Source: Croceibacterium_B sp963811255
GTDB lineage: Bacteria; Pseudomonadota; Alphaproteobacteria; Sphingomonadales; Sphingomonadaceae
DNA length: 64,000 nt
Assembly (NCBI GenBank): GCA_963811255.1
Contig: CAWEQI010000001.1
Coordinates: forward strand, 930,001 to 994,000
Reading direction: 5' to 3'
Positions 40,445 to 50,544 of this stretch are shown here, one piece after another. The translations under genes were made by a program, and so were the position numbers. How positions within the stretch are numbered: the first letter of the stretch is position 1; each line of letters opens with the position of its first letter. The notes under the pieces are model-generated. The model was given only the letters and a program-made list of their open reading frames with translations, did not search any database and was not told where the DNA came from.

Positions 40445-42565
40445 CTATCGCTTCTCTGCTTGAGGCCTGAGCGGGACCCCCATCTGCCACAGGATGAAGG
40501 CGAACTCCTCGGCCGTCTCGTGCAGGCTCTGGAACCGCCCCGACTTGCCGCCGTGCCCGGCGCCCATGTTGGTCTTGAGCAGCAGCTCGCTGTCGTTGGT
40601 CTTCAGCTCGCGCAGCTTGGCCACCCATTTGGCCGGCTCCCAATAGGTCACCCGCGGGTCGTTCAGCCCGGCGGTGACCAGCAGCGGCGGATAGGCCTGC
40701 GCGCGCACGTTGTCGTACGGCGAGTACGAGCGGATCAGCTCGAACGCGGCGGCATCCTCGATCGGGTTGCCCCATTCGGGCCACTCGCCGGGCGTCAGCG
40801 GCAGCGAAGCGTCCAGCATCGTCGCCAGCACGTCGACGAACGGCACGTGCGCGACCACCGCGCCCCACAGCTCGGGATTCGAATTGATCACCGCGCCCAT
40901 CAGCTCGCCGCCGGCCGAGCCGCCCGAGATGCTGATTCGCCCGGCCTCGGTGAAGCCCTTGGCGATGAGCCCCTGGGCCACGTCGACGAAATCGGTGAAG
41001 GCGTTGGTCCGCTGGGCCAGCTTGCCCGCCTTGTACCACGCCCGCCCGAGATCGTCGCCGCCGCGAATGTGGGCGATGGCGTAGGCGAACCCGCGGTCAA
41101 CCAGGCTCAGGCGCGTGGTCGAGAACGCCGGCGGGATCGCGATACCGTAAGCGCCATAACCGTATAGGTGCAAAGAACCGGGCGACTTGCGGTCCTTCCG
41201 GTACATCACGCTCACCGGAATCGAAGTCCCGTCGCGCGCGGCGATCTCCAGCCGCTCGGTCGCGTACAGCTCGCGATCGTAGCCGGAACGGATCTCCTGC
41301 ACCTTGAGCAGCTTCAGCTCGCGCCTGGCGACGTCGTAATCGTAAGTGCTCGCAGGGCTGACCATGCTCTCGTAAGTGAGCCGCAGCACGGTCTGATCGA
41401 ATTCCGGATTGTTGCCGAGCGCGGCGGAGTAGCTAGCCTCGGGAAACTCGACCGCCTCGATCCTGCCCGGTTGGTCGTAGTAACGGATCTCGATCCGGTC
41501 GAGACCGCGCACCCGCCCGTCGACGACGTAGAAGTCTTTGAACAGCTCGAAACCGGTCAGATAGAATTCGTCCGATCCGGCAATCAGCGTCTGCCAATGA
41601 TCGGGACGGTCGAACGATGCGGTCGCCAGGCGGAAGTTCTCGTGGCTGTCGTTGGCGTGGATGAACAGCGCCGGGCCCTCGGCGGTCGGACGCACGTCGA
41701 CATCGTATTCGACGCCCTTCTGCCGCGCTCGGACCATCTTCGGCGGGGTCAGCGGCTCGGCGGCCGGGACCAGCCATGCCTCGCTTGTCTCGTGGTCACC
41801 GGTGCCGATGACGATCCAGTCCTCGGCGGCGGAGAGCCCGGCCGACACGCGGAAACCCTCGTCGGCCTCGTGGAACAGCTCGACGTCCTGCTTCACCGGC
41901 TGCCCCAGCCAGTGCAACCGCGCGTTGTCGGTCCGCCAGTTCTCGTTGGCCAGCGAATAGACCAACCCCTTGTCGCCGGCGACCCACAGCAACGCCGAAA
42001 GCGTACCGGGGATTTCGTCGGGCAAGTGCTCGCCGCTCGCCAGGTCCTTGATCCTGGCGGTGTAGCGTTCCGAGCCGTTGTCATCGACAGAATAGGCCAG
42101 CAGCTTGCCGTCCTTGCTCACCGACATCGCCCCAAGGCGGAAGTAGTCCTTGCCCTCGGCCAGCGCCGGCTCGTCGAGGATCAGCTCGTCCGCGCTGCCG
42201 TCGTCCTTGGCGCCGATCCGGCGGCGCCACCATTTCTTGTACTCGGCGCCTTCCTCGAACTCGATCCAATACAGGTAATCGCCGTCCTTCTGCGGCACCG
42301 ACTTGTCGGCTTCCTTGATTCGCGCGCGCATCTCCTTGAACAGCGCCTCGACCGTGCCCTCGTGCGGCTTCATCCGCGCCTCGAACCAGGCGTTCTCGGC
42401 GTCGAGGTGGGCGAGGACCTTCTTGTCCTTGACCCTGGGGTACTTGGGATCGCGCAGCCAGGCGTAATCGTCGATCACGGTGACGCCATGATGGGTGACG
42501 GTGGAGGGCTTCTTCGCCGCGACGGGCGGCGTAGCGATCGGTTCGGGGGGAGTGGTATCGGCCAT
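40445..42565 (-). CDS. ptrB: Oligopeptidase B-like S9 prolyl oligopeptidase
   Basis: 706 residues: an N-terminal seven-bladed propeller after HHGVTVIDDYAWLRDP, then a catalytic alpha/beta-hydrolase domain with GGSAGGE (Ser550), the aspartate in TAGLNDPRV and the histidine in GAGHGGKSG. RYYDQPG and HIRGGDDLGRAWY are typical of oligopeptidase B, which cuts short peptides after basic residues in the cytoplasm. No signal peptide. It is divergent from the Xaa-Pro aminopeptidase gene, so peptide turnover genes are grouped here. Confidence 0.92.
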   Translation of the reverse strand: MADTTPPEPIATPPVAAKKPSTVTHHGVTVIDDYAWLRDPKYPRVKDKKVLAHLDAENAWFEARMKPHEGTVEALFKEMRARIKEADKSVPQKDGDYLYWIEFEEGAEYKKWWRRRIGAKDDGSADELILDEPALAEGKDYFRLGAMSVSKDGKLLAYSVDDNGSERYTARIKDLASGEHLPDEIPGTLSALLWVAGDKGLVYSLANENWRTDNARLHWLGQPVKQDVELFHEADEGFRVSAGLSAAEDWIVIGTGDHETSEAWLVPAAEPLTPPKMVRARQKGVEYDVDVRPTAEGPALFIHANDSHENFRLATASFDRPDHWQTLIAGSDEFYLTGFELFKDFYVVDGRVRGLDRIEIRYYDQPGRIEAVEFPEASYSAALGNNPEFDQTVLRLTYESMVSPASTYDYDVARRELKLLKVQEIRSGYDRELYATERLEIAARDGTSIPVSVMYRKDRKSPGSLHLYGYGAYGIAIPPAFSTTRLSLVDRGFAYAIAHIRGGDDLGRAWYKAGKLAQRTNAFTDFVDVAQGLIAKGFTEAGRISISGGSAGGELMGAVINSNPELWGAVVAHVPFVDVLATMLDASLPLTPGEWPEWGNPIEDAAAFELIRSYSPYDNVRAQAYPPLLVTAGLNDPRVTYWEPAKWVAKLRELKTNDSELLLKTNMGAGHGGKSGRFQSLHETAEEFAFILWQMGVPLRPQAEKR

Positions 42566-42604
42566 CGCGCGGCCCTATGTTGCGCGGGAAAGGACCGCAA
42601 GACC

Positions 42605-44410
42605 ATGCTGATGCAGACCCACGAAGCCCGCCTCGACGCGCTGCGCAAGGAACTCGCCCGGCGCGGGCTCGACGGCTTCGTCGTGCCGATTTCCGACGAG
42701 CACATGAGCGAATACGTCGGCGCCTATGCCCAGCGACTGGCGTGGCTGACCGGCTTCGGCGGCTCGGCGGGGACCGCGGTGGTGCTGAAGGACAAGGCGG
42801 CGATCTTCGTTGACGGGCGCTACACCGTGCAGGTCCGCGAGCAGGTCGACGAGCGCTTGTTCGAATACCAATCGGTGCCGCAGACCAGCCCGGCCGAATG
42901 GCTCGCGGCCAACGCACCCGAGGGGGCGACAATCGGCTTCGATCCGTGGCTGCACTCGCAAGGCTGGGCCGAAGCGGTCGCCAGGGCGCTCGAAGCGAGG
43001 AACGGCGAGCTGGTTGCGGTCGACAGCAACCCGGTCGATGCGGTGTGGGGGGACCGGCCGGAGCCCTCGACTGCTCCCGCAATGGTCCAGTCCGACGACT
43101 TCGCCGGCCGCTCGAGCGCCGACAAGCGAGCCGAAGTCGCCGACTGGCTCAAAGCCAACCAATACGACGCGGCGGTGATCAGCGCGCTGGATTCGATTGC
43201 CTGGCTGCTCAATATCCGCGGGGCCGACGTCGATCGCACGCCGGTGGCGTTGAGTTACGTGATCGCGCACGACGACGGCACCGCCGAGCTGTTCATTGCG
43301 CCCGAAAAGGTCACCGCCGAGCTGACTCAGCATCTCGGCAACGCGGTGACGATCCGCCCGCGGACCGAGTTCGAAGCAGCCCTAGGCGAGCTTGCCGGCA
43401 AGCGCGTGGCGGTCGATGCCAACTTCGGCGTCGCGGCGATCTTCCGGGCGCTCGAGAAGGCGGGAGGCAAACCGGTCGCTGTGCGCGATCCGACGATCCT
43501 GCCCAAGGCGACCAAGAATCCGCGCGAGCAGCAGGGCCAGCGCGACGCCCAGGCGCGCGACGGCGCGGCAGAAGTCAAGTTCCTCCGCTGGTTGAGCGAA
43601 ACCGCCCCGCAAGGCGGCGAGACCGAGCTGAGCGCTGCCGCGCAACTGCAGGGCTTCCGCGAGCAGACGGGACTGCTGCGCGACCTGTCGTTCGACACCA
43701 TCTCCGCCGCCGGTCCGCACGCGGCGATCCCGCACTACCATGTGGACGAGGACAGCAACCTGCCGATCGCGCCGGGAAGCATTTACCTGGTCGATTCCGG
43801 CGCGCAGTATGTCGACGGGACGACCGACATCACCCGCACCGTGTGGATCGGCCCCGGCGAGCCGTCGCAGGAGCAGCGCGATCGCTTCACCCGCGTCCTG
43901 AAAGGCCACATTGCGCTCGCCGTGCAGACCTTTCCGCAAGGCACCAGCGGGGCCCAGCTCGACACCCTCGCGCGCCAGTTTCTGTGGCAGGCCGGCGTCG
44001 ATTACGCCCACGGCACCGGTCACGGCGTTGGCAGCTTCCTCGCGGTCCACGAAGGCCCGCAGCGCATCGCCAAGCCGCGCGGCGGCCAGGCCGGCACCGA
44101 CCAGGAGCTGATGGCCGGGATGATCCTCTCCAACGAGCCCGGGTACTACAAGCCCGGCGAGTTCGGCATCCGCATCGAGAACCTGGTGCTGGTCGAGAAG
44201 CGCGAGATCCCCGGAATGGAAGGCGACTGGCTCGGCTTCGAAACGCTGACGCTGGTGCCGATCGATAAGACCCTCGTCGACCGGGACATGCTCAGCGAGG
44301 CGGAAATCGAGTGGTGGAATGGCTATCACGCCCGCGTGATCGACGTGCTCGCGCCGCAGCTCGAAGGCGCGGACCTGGCGTGGCTCGAGGAGGCCTGTCA
44401 GCCGCTATGA
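42605..44410 (+). CDS. pepP: Xaa-Pro aminopeptidase, M24B family
   Basis: 601 residues, with two creatinase-type N-terminal domains and a C-terminal pita-bread metallopeptidase domain. The dinuclear metal ligands include Asp397 and Asp408 (VDSGAQYVDGTTDITRT), the histidine in YAHGTGHGVG and glutamates in SNEPGYY and GIRIENL. It removes an N-terminal residue before proline. A much longer open frame upstream of 42605 is antisense to ptrB and has no signal for translation; ATG 42605 (or 42611) fits the family start. It overlaps the cupin gene by ATGA. Confidence 0.93.
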   Translation: MLMQTHEARLDALRKELARRGLDGFVVPISDEHMSEYVGAYAQRLAWLTGFGGSAGTAVVLKDKAAIFVDGRYTVQVREQVDERLFEYQSVPQTSPAEWLAANAPEGATIGFDPWLHSQGWAEAVARALEARNGELVAVDSNPVDAVWGDRPEPSTAPAMVQSDDFAGRSSADKRAEVADWLKANQYDAAVISALDSIAWLLNIRGADVDRTPVALSYVIAHDDGTAELFIAPEKVTAELTQHLGNAVTIRPRTEFEAALGELAGKRVAVDANFGVAAIFRALEKAGGKPVAVRDPTILPKATKNPREQQGQRDAQARDGAAEVKFLRWLSETAPQGGETELSAAAQLQGFREQTGLLRDLSFDTISAAGPHAAIPHYHVDEDSNLPIAPGSIYLVDSGAQYVDGTTDITRTVWIGPGEPSQEQRDRFTRVLKGHIALAVQTFPQGTSGAQLDTLARQFLWQAGVDYAHGTGHGVGSFLAVHEGPQRIAKPRGGQAGTDQELMAGMILSNEPGYYKPGEFGIRIENLVLVEKREIPGMEGDWLGFETLTLVPIDKTLVDRDMLSEAEIEWWNGYHARVIDVLAPQLEGADLAWLEEACQPL

Positions 44411-44814
44411 CCGCTCGCTCGCTCGAGAGCCACCCGATCCATCTCGGCAAGGGCGCCACGGCGGTGGCGCAGCCCGAGTTCCCGCGCGACGAGCGGGCGA
44501 TGGACTGGTACATGGACTACGGCCGCCGCCACGCCGACGATGGCGCCGAAGGCCGCCTTGTCTCGCAATTCCGCTTTACCGACGATTGGCCGAGCTGGGA
44601 AATGCACCCGGCCGGCGACGAGGTCGTCGTGTGCCTGTCCGGCGAGATGCGCCTGTCGCAGAAGTTCCCCGACGGCCGGGTCGAGACGGTCACGCTCGGG
44701 CCCGGCGAATACGCGATCAATCCGCCGGGCGTGTGGCACACCGCCGATATTTCCGGCGAGGCGACCGGCCTGTTCATCACCGCCGGCGTCGGAACGCAGA
44801 ACCGCCCGCGCTGA
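44407..44814 (+). CDS. Cupin-domain protein
   Basis: 135 residues. Cupin motif 1 is around FTDDWPSWEMHPAGDEVVVCLSGEM and motif 2 around GPGEYAINPPGVWHTADI. The usual first His-x-His is reduced to a single histidine (MHPAGDE), with the glutamate or aspartate and the motif 2 histidine present, so metal binding is possible but not certain. It could be a small isomerase or oxygenase or a sugar-binding protein. Translation is coupled to pepP through the ATGA overlap. Confidence 0.85.
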   Translation: MTARSLESHPIHLGKGATAVAQPEFPRDERAMDWYMDYGRRHADDGAEGRLVSQFRFTDDWPSWEMHPAGDEVVVCLSGEMRLSQKFPDGRVETVTLGPGEYAINPPGVWHTADISGEATGLFITAGVGTQNRPR

Positions 44815-44997
44815 TTTCGGCCGGGTGAACGCCGCCTCCGCGGCGCGACAAATTAAGACACTTTCCCTCCGCCCGGGCAAATCCCTGCGACATTGCCCGT
44901 GTAAACCGGGGATCGTGAGCGGCGGGTATCCCACGGACCTTCTCCCCCTTTCCGGGGTAATCCGTCGCTCTATCCGACCCCCAGACGGAGTATCGAC

Positions 44998-45576
44998 ATG
45001 CGTAAACTGACTCTCTCCCTGATCGCCGGCGCGGCGGTGCTCGCCACCGGCGGCGTCGCCTACGCCCAGGCGGCTCCTGCGCCGCAGCAGGACATGACCC
45101 GCGCCGCCGTCGAGCAGCGGGCCAGCCGGGCGTTCGACAAGCTCGACGCCAATCACGACGGCAAGCTCGACCAGGCCGACCGGGAAGCGCGCCGGAAAGC
45201 CCGCTTCGACCGCGCCGACACCGATCACGACGGCCAGGTCAGCTACACCGAGTTTACCGCCGCGCACGCCCGGTTCGATCAGGCCCACAAGGATCGCTTC
45301 GGAGATCGCGGCAAGGCGGAAAGCCGTCGCGGCGAGCACCGGATGGCCCTGAACGGGTTTGGGCGCCGCTTCGCCGGTCCCGGCCGCCTATTCCGGATGG
45401 CCGATGCGAATCACGACGGCGCGATCAGCAAGGCCGAGTTCGAAGGCGCGGTGCTGCAGCGCTTCGATCGGCTCGACGCCAACCACGATGGCACGGTGAC
45501 GCGCGACGAAGCCAAGGCCGCGCGTGACAACATGCGCCGGCAATGGCAGTCTCGCCGCCAGGCACGCGACAGCTGA
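44998..45576 (+). CDS. Secreted EF-hand protein with four calcium loops
   Basis: 192 residues with a signal peptide ending at AYAQ. Four canonical 12-residue EF-hand loops are visible: DANHDGKLDQAD, DTDHDGQVSYTE, DANHDGAISKAE and DANHDGTVTRDE (the first ends with D rather than E at position 12). They form two pairs separated by an Arg-rich linker. It should bind calcium in the periplasm. A two-component system follows after 26 bases, so it may act as a calcium buffer or as a sensor partner for the kinase. It has its own upstream region of about 180 bases. Confidence 0.93.
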   Translation: MRKLTLSLIAGAAVLATGGVAYAQAAPAPQQDMTRAAVEQRASRAFDKLDANHDGKLDQADREARRKARFDRADTDHDGQVSYTEFTAAHARFDQAHKDRFGDRGKAESRRGEHRMALNGFGRRFAGPGRLFRMADANHDGAISKAEFEGAVLQRFDRLDANHDGTVTRDEAKAARDNMRRQWQSRRQARDS

Positions 45577-45602
45577 GCCGGCAAGAGGGGGGCGCCACAA
45601 GC

Positions 45603-46337
45603 ATGACCGACGCAGCGCCGACCCGACTGTTGCTCGTCGACGACGAACCGAGCCTGCGCGAGCCCCTGGCCGAGTACCTCACTCGCCAGGGGTTCGTCGT
45701 TCGTCAGGCGGAAGACGCCGCCAAGGCCCGCTCGGCGCTGCTCGAGGAAACCCCCGACCTGGTGCTGCTCGACATCATGATGCCGGGCGAAGACGGACTG
45801 TCGCTGTGCCGCCATCTCAGCGAGAGCAAGAACCTGCCGGTGATCATGCTCACCGCCAAGGGTGAGGCGATGGACCGCATCGTCGGACTTGAGATCGGCG
45901 CCGACGACTACGTGCCCAAGCCGTTCGAGCCACGCGAGCTGGTCGCCCGCATCCGCTCGGTGCTGCGCCGCGCGAGCAAGGCGGCTCCGGCCGCCGAAGA
46001 AGACGCGCTGTACGAATTCGACGGCTGGAAGCTCGATCCGCTGAAGCGCAAGCTGACCGACCCCCACGGAACCGTGGTGCCGATTTCCTCGGCCGAGTTC
46101 CGCCTGCTGGTCGCGTTCCTCAGCCATCCGCGCCAGGTGCTCGACCGGGACCGGCTGCTCGACATGGTCCAAGGCCGCGAGGCGCACCTGTTCGACCGCG
46201 CGGTCGACAACCAGGTCAGCCGCTTGCGCCGCAAGATGGAAGAAGACAGCCGCGATCCCAAGCTGATCCAGACGGTGTGGGGCGGTGGCTATCGCCTGGC
46301 CGCCGACGTCCACCGCCTGCCGCCTGAAAAAGACTGA
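45603..46337 (+). CDS. OmpR/PhoB-type response regulator
   Basis: 244 residues. The receiver domain has acidic DD near residue 13, phospho-acceptor Asp57 (LLDIMMPG), then LTAKGE with the conserved lysine and YVPKPFEPREL. The C-terminal winged helix carries ISSAEFRLLVAFLSHPRQVLDRDRLLD and the RLRRKMEEDSRDPKLIQTVWGGGYRLA recognition region. It binds DNA when phosphorylated by the kinase encoded 3 bases downstream. An upstream extension of the frame was rejected in favour of ATG 45603 after GAGGGGGG. Confidence 0.94.
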   Translation: MTDAAPTRLLLVDDEPSLREPLAEYLTRQGFVVRQAEDAAKARSALLEETPDLVLLDIMMPGEDGLSLCRHLSESKNLPVIMLTAKGEAMDRIVGLEIGADDYVPKPFEPRELVARIRSVLRRASKAAPAAEEDALYEFDGWKLDPLKRKLTDPHGTVVPISSAEFRLLVAFLSHPRQVLDRDRLLDMVQGREAHLFDRAVDNQVSRLRRKMEEDSRDPKLIQTVWGGGYRLAADVHRLPPEKD

Positions 46338-46340
46338 CCC

Positions 46341-47702
46341 GTGCGCCGCGTCCTGCCGAAGAGCCTGCTCGGGCAGATGCTGATGGCGGTGGCCGTCGCC
46401 CTGTTCGTCGCCCAGGGCATTTCCGCCGTGCTGCTCTATCGCGGGATCCAGCAGCGCAGGGAAATGGGCTACGCCAACAATCTCGCCTTCCAGCTCGTGG
46501 CGCAGCCGCAATTCGACATCCGCCAGAAATTGCGCAACGGCGAGCAGCAATCGCGCCGCCTGCGGGTCGAGCATACGCCGGACAATCCGCTCCGGCCCGG
46601 CGAGACCATCGACACCCGCCGCGAGGCGCTGCTGCGCTCCGTGCTCACGGGGCAAGGCGTCACGCCGGCGCAACTCGTCGTCACCGAACGCAAGATTGCG
46701 GACGACGCTTACGTGATGCGCATCCGCTCCAGCCTCCGCAGCCGGCCTGACTGGAGGAAGGAAGAGATCGTCGCCGGCCTCAAGCGCCCGGGCGAGGCGG
46801 ATTGGACCGTCGCGCGGGTTCCGCTGGAGGGCCCCGAGCCGCGCGCACTCGTCACGCTGATCATGCAGACGCTGCTGCTATACGTCATCCTGGTCGGCTT
46901 GCTGGCGCTGCTGCTGCGGCGGATCACCCAGCCTCTCGCCGCCCTCACCCGGCGGCTCGAGACCTTCGCTGAAACCCGCGAAACCGACGACCAGCTCGAG
47001 CCCAGCGGCCCCGAGGACACCCGCCGGCTGATCGCCGCGCACAACGCCATGGAAGCGCGCATTGCCGCGCTGCTCGACGAAAAGGATGTCATGCTCGGCG
47101 CTATCGGGCATGATCTCAAGACCCCGCTGGCGGCGCTGCGCGTGCGCATCGAATCGATCGAGGACGACGCCGAGCGCCAGCGCATGGCGGCGACCATCGA
47201 GGACATCGCCCGCACGCTCGACGACATCCTCTCGCTGGCCCGTGTCGGCCGTCCGACCGACCCGCTCGAGACCACCGACCTCACCGCGCTGGTCTCCTCG
47301 GTGGTCGAGGAATACGAGGACATGGACGAGCCGGTGACGTTCGAACCGGGCCCGCGCATCGCCTTGCCGCTCCGCGCCACCTGGCTGCGTCGGGCGCTGC
47401 GCAACCTGATCGGCAACGCCTTGCGCTATGGCGGCAAGGCAGACGTCTCGCTGCGCCGCGAAGGGGCCGAGGCGGTGATCGCGGTCGAAGACCGCGGGCC
47501 GGGGATTCCCCAAGCCGAACTCGCCCGCATGGTCGAGCCGTTCACCCGCGGCGAAGGCTCTCGCAACCGCGCGACCGGCGGCGCCGGCCTCGGCCTCGCG
47601 ATCGCCCGCGCCATCGCCGAACAGCATGGCGGACGGCTGGTGCTGGCCAATCGCCCCGAGGGCGGCCTGAGGGTGGAACTGCGGCTACCGACGAAGCGTT
47701 GA
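46341..47702 (+). CDS. Membrane sensor histidine kinase with HAMP domain
   Basis: 453 residues from GTG 46341. There is a membrane helix near 12-32, a periplasmic sensor of about 130 residues, a second helix near 175-192, HAMP, then the H-box AIGHDLKTPLAALR with phospho-His257, and the ATPase boxes NLIGNALRYGG (N), VEDRGPGIP (G1) and GAGLGLAIARAIAEQHGG (G2). It is the cognate partner of the regulator 3 bases upstream. The periplasmic domain is rich in Arg and Gln. The EF-hand protein next door suggests calcium or envelope stress as a signal, which is inference. Confidence 0.94.
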   Translation: MRRVLPKSLLGQMLMAVAVALFVAQGISAVLLYRGIQQRREMGYANNLAFQLVAQPQFDIRQKLRNGEQQSRRLRVEHTPDNPLRPGETIDTRREALLRSVLTGQGVTPAQLVVTERKIADDAYVMRIRSSLRSRPDWRKEEIVAGLKRPGEADWTVARVPLEGPEPRALVTLIMQTLLLYVILVGLLALLLRRITQPLAALTRRLETFAETRETDDQLEPSGPEDTRRLIAAHNAMEARIAALLDEKDVMLGAIGHDLKTPLAALRVRIESIEDDAERQRMAATIEDIARTLDDILSLARVGRPTDPLETTDLTALVSSVVEEYEDMDEPVTFEPGPRIALPLRATWLRRALRNLIGNALRYGGKADVSLRREGAEAVIAVEDRGPGIPQAELARMVEPFTRGEGSRNRATGGAGLGLAIARAIAEQHGGRLVLANRPEGGLRVELRLPTKR

Positions 47703-47778
47703 GTCTCATCGACAAGCGGCATCGCGCCGCGAAGCCCCTGTTGCTAGGCGGTTTCGCTCAATCCAGTCAGGGTTCGCC

Positions 47779-50445
47779 ATGCGTATTGCCATTTCCGCCA
47801 CCGCGGCGCTGTTGCTCGCGGGCTGCGCCAGCGTTGTCGCGGCCCAGCCGGCGCCTGCCGGCCCGGCCGAAGGTCCGCTTCCCGCTTCGATAACCAGCAA
47901 CCTGCCGCGCAACGCCCGGCCGTTGGATTACCGGATCGACATCCGTCCGAACGCGCAGAAGCTGACCTTCACCGGCACCGAAAGCGTGACGCTGCGGATC
48001 TACCAGCCGAGCGACGCGCTCACGCTCAACGCCAACGAGCTGTCGATAGCCTCGGCCAGCCTCACGCCGGCGACGGGCAACGGCGCGGCGATCGAGCTCA
48101 CCGCGCACCTCGATCCCGCCGCCCAGCAGGTGCGCTTCGTGGCGGCCCAACCGCTCGCGCCGGGCCTGTACCGGCTCGACGTTGCCTACAGCGGCAAGAT
48201 CAACACCCAGGCCAACGGCCTGTTCGCGCTCGACTATCCCGACAAGCGCACCGGCCAGACCGTGCGCAGCCTGTTCACCCAGTTCGAGGCGCCCGACGGC
48301 CGCCGCTTCGCGCCCGAATTCGACGAACCGGCCTACAAGGCGACGTTCGAGCTGTCCGCCGTCGTCCCGGCCGACCGGATGGCGGTCAGCAACATGCCGA
48401 TCGCCAGGAGCGTGCCCGAAGGCGACGGCCTCAAACACGTCTATTTCGAGCCGACGCCGAAGATGTCGAGCTATCTGCTGTTCTTCGCCACCGGCCCATT
48501 CGAACGGATCGCGAAACCTGGGCCCGGCGGGGTCGAAGCGGGCGTCGTCGCCCCCGCCGGCAGCGGCGAGGAAGGCCGCTTCGCGCTCGATTCGATGGCT
48601 CAGGTGCTCGGCTACTACGACGACTACTTCGCTCAGCCGTTTCCGCTGCCCAAGCTCGACAACGTCGCCGGCCCCGGCCAGTCGCAGTTCTTCGCCGCGA
48701 TGGAGAACTGGGGCGCGATCTTCACCTTCAACCGCTACCTGTTGGTCGATCCCGCAATCACCAGCCCGGCGCAGAAGGAGCGGGTGTTCGAAGATCAGGC
48801 GCACGAAATGGCCCACCAGTGGTTCGGCGACCTGGTGACGATGGACTGGTGGGACGACATCTGGCTCAACGAAGGCTTCGCCAGCTGGATGGCCACCAAG
48901 GCGACCGACCGGTTCCATCCCGAGTGGTATCCGCTGCTCGGCCGCGTCGACGGCCGCGAGAGGGCGATGGCCCTCGACAGCTTCCAGACCACCCACCCGA
49001 TCGTGCAGCACGTCCGCACGGTCGAGCAGATCGATCAGACGTTCGACGCCATCACTTATTCGAAGGGCGAAGCGGTGCTGGCGATGCTCGAGGCCTATGC
49101 CGGCGCCGACACCTGGCGCAACGGCATCCGCGCCTACATCGCCGCGCACAAGTACGCCAACGCCAAGACCGACGACCTGTGGCGGGCGGTCGAAGCCGCC
49201 GGCGTGCCGGGGCTGACCACGATCGCTCACGACTTCACGCTTCAACCCGGCGTTCCGCTGGTCAAGGCCGAGGCGGCTTGCCGCAACGGGCAAACCACGC
49301 TGTCGCTGACGCAAGGCCAATACAGCCGCGATCGGATGCAGCAGGCCGCCGCCCATCCGCTACGCTGGCACGTGCCGCTGCTGGTCGATGCGGGTGACGC
49401 CAAGCCGGTCCGCACGGTCCTCGATGGCTCGGCTTCGCTGACCCTGCCGGGTTGCGGTCCGGTGATCGTCAACGGCGGCCAGCTCGGCTACTTCCGCACG
49501 CTCTACGCTCCGGCGATGCTGAAGCAGCTCACCGCCGCGCTGCCGCGGCTCAAGCCGATCGACCAGATCGGGCTGGTGCGCGACAACCTCTCGCTCGCCG
49601 CCGCCGGTTACGAGCCCGGCGCGCCGGCATTCGACATGCTGGCGGCGATCCCCGAAAACGCCAATCCGCGGGTCGCGCAGAACGCGGTCGAGCGCTGGAA
49701 CGGGCTGTACGACGTGCTGCAAAGCACCGCCGACAGGACCGCGTTCGTCGCCGTGGTCCGCAAGCTGTGGCTGCCGCGGCTCCAGGCGGTCGGCTACGAT
49801 CCGCGCCCCGGCGAGCCGCTGGTCGATGCCAACCTGCGCTCGGCGCTCCTTTCCACGCTCGGCAAGATCGGCGACGCGACGGTGCTGGAGCAGGCGCGCA
49901 GGCGCTTCGACAGGCTGCGCAGCAATCCTCATGCCCTGGATGGACCGCTCAAGACCACCTGGCTCGACATCGTCGCGCGCAACGCCACCCCGGCCGACTG
50001 GCAGCTGCTGATGGACCTCGCCCGGCAGACCAAGAGCCCGGCCGAGCGGGCGACCTATTACGAGCTGCTCGGCGCCGCGAAGGACAAGGCGCTGGCGCAG
50101 AAGGCGCTCGATTTCGCCGTCACCGGCAAGGCTGGCACGACCAGTTCCGGCATCATCACCAGGGTCGCCGCGGCCAACCCTGACCTGGCCTACGATTTCA
50201 CCATCGCCCACCGCGCCAAGGTCGAATCGCTGGTCGACGATTCCGGACGTTCGACGTTCTATCGCCGGCTGGTCGGAACCTCGGTCGACCCGGCGATGAT
50301 CGGCAAGCTGCAAGCCCTGCGCGCGACGCTGCCGGCCGATCAGCAAAAGCCGATCGACCAGGCCGCCGCCGCGCTCAGGGAACGCCTGCAAAGCTATCCC
50401 CGCCTCCGCTCGGCGCTGCACCACTGGCTGCGGGCTCGGCGCTAG
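47779..50445 (+). CDS. M1-family zinc aminopeptidase, lipoprotein
   Basis: 888 residues. The leader ends in a lipobox (LLLAGCAS, Cys16), so the enzyme is anchored in the envelope. AAMENWG at 306-312 is the substrate N-terminus motif (GAMEN variant with alanine first), and HEMAHQ at 342-347, with the glutamate in WLNEGFASW, binds the catalytic zinc. A long C-terminal helical domain (ERAP1-like) follows. It trims N-terminal residues from peptides outside the cytoplasm. It stands alone between the two-component system and the pabB fusion. Confidence 0.93.
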   Translation: MRIAISATAALLLAGCASVVAAQPAPAGPAEGPLPASITSNLPRNARPLDYRIDIRPNAQKLTFTGTESVTLRIYQPSDALTLNANELSIASASLTPATGNGAAIELTAHLDPAAQQVRFVAAQPLAPGLYRLDVAYSGKINTQANGLFALDYPDKRTGQTVRSLFTQFEAPDGRRFAPEFDEPAYKATFELSAVVPADRMAVSNMPIARSVPEGDGLKHVYFEPTPKMSSYLLFFATGPFERIAKPGPGGVEAGVVAPAGSGEEGRFALDSMAQVLGYYDDYFAQPFPLPKLDNVAGPGQSQFFAAMENWGAIFTFNRYLLVDPAITSPAQKERVFEDQAHEMAHQWFGDLVTMDWWDDIWLNEGFASWMATKATDRFHPEWYPLLGRVDGRERAMALDSFQTTHPIVQHVRTVEQIDQTFDAITYSKGEAVLAMLEAYAGADTWRNGIRAYIAAHKYANAKTDDLWRAVEAAGVPGLTTIAHDFTLQPGVPLVKAEAACRNGQTTLSLTQGQYSRDRMQQAAAHPLRWHVPLLVDAGDAKPVRTVLDGSASLTLPGCGPVIVNGGQLGYFRTLYAPAMLKQLTAALPRLKPIDQIGLVRDNLSLAAAGYEPGAPAFDMLAAIPENANPRVAQNAVERWNGLYDVLQSTADRTAFVAVVRKLWLPRLQAVGYDPRPGEPLVDANLRSALLSTLGKIGDATVLEQARRRFDRLRSNPHALDGPLKTTWLDIVARNATPADWQLLMDLARQTKSPAERATYYELLGAAKDKALAQKALDFAVTGKAGTTSSGIITRVAAANPDLAYDFTIAHRAKVESLVDDSGRSTFYRRLVGTSVDPAMIGKLQALRATLPADQQKPIDQAAAALRERLQSYPRLRSALHHWLRARR

Positions 50446-50544
50446 GGTCACAAGTTCCGCACTTGACCCGGGCCCAGGGTTGCCATCGCCCCGCCCGAGA
50501 CCGGCGATAGACTTCGCGCAAATTGCAGCTAGAGCGGTTTCCCC

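Noticed and set aside
41168..42604. 480-residue extension upstream of the Xaa-Pro aminopeptidase
   Set aside because: It is wholly antisense to the ptrB gene and lacks a start signal.
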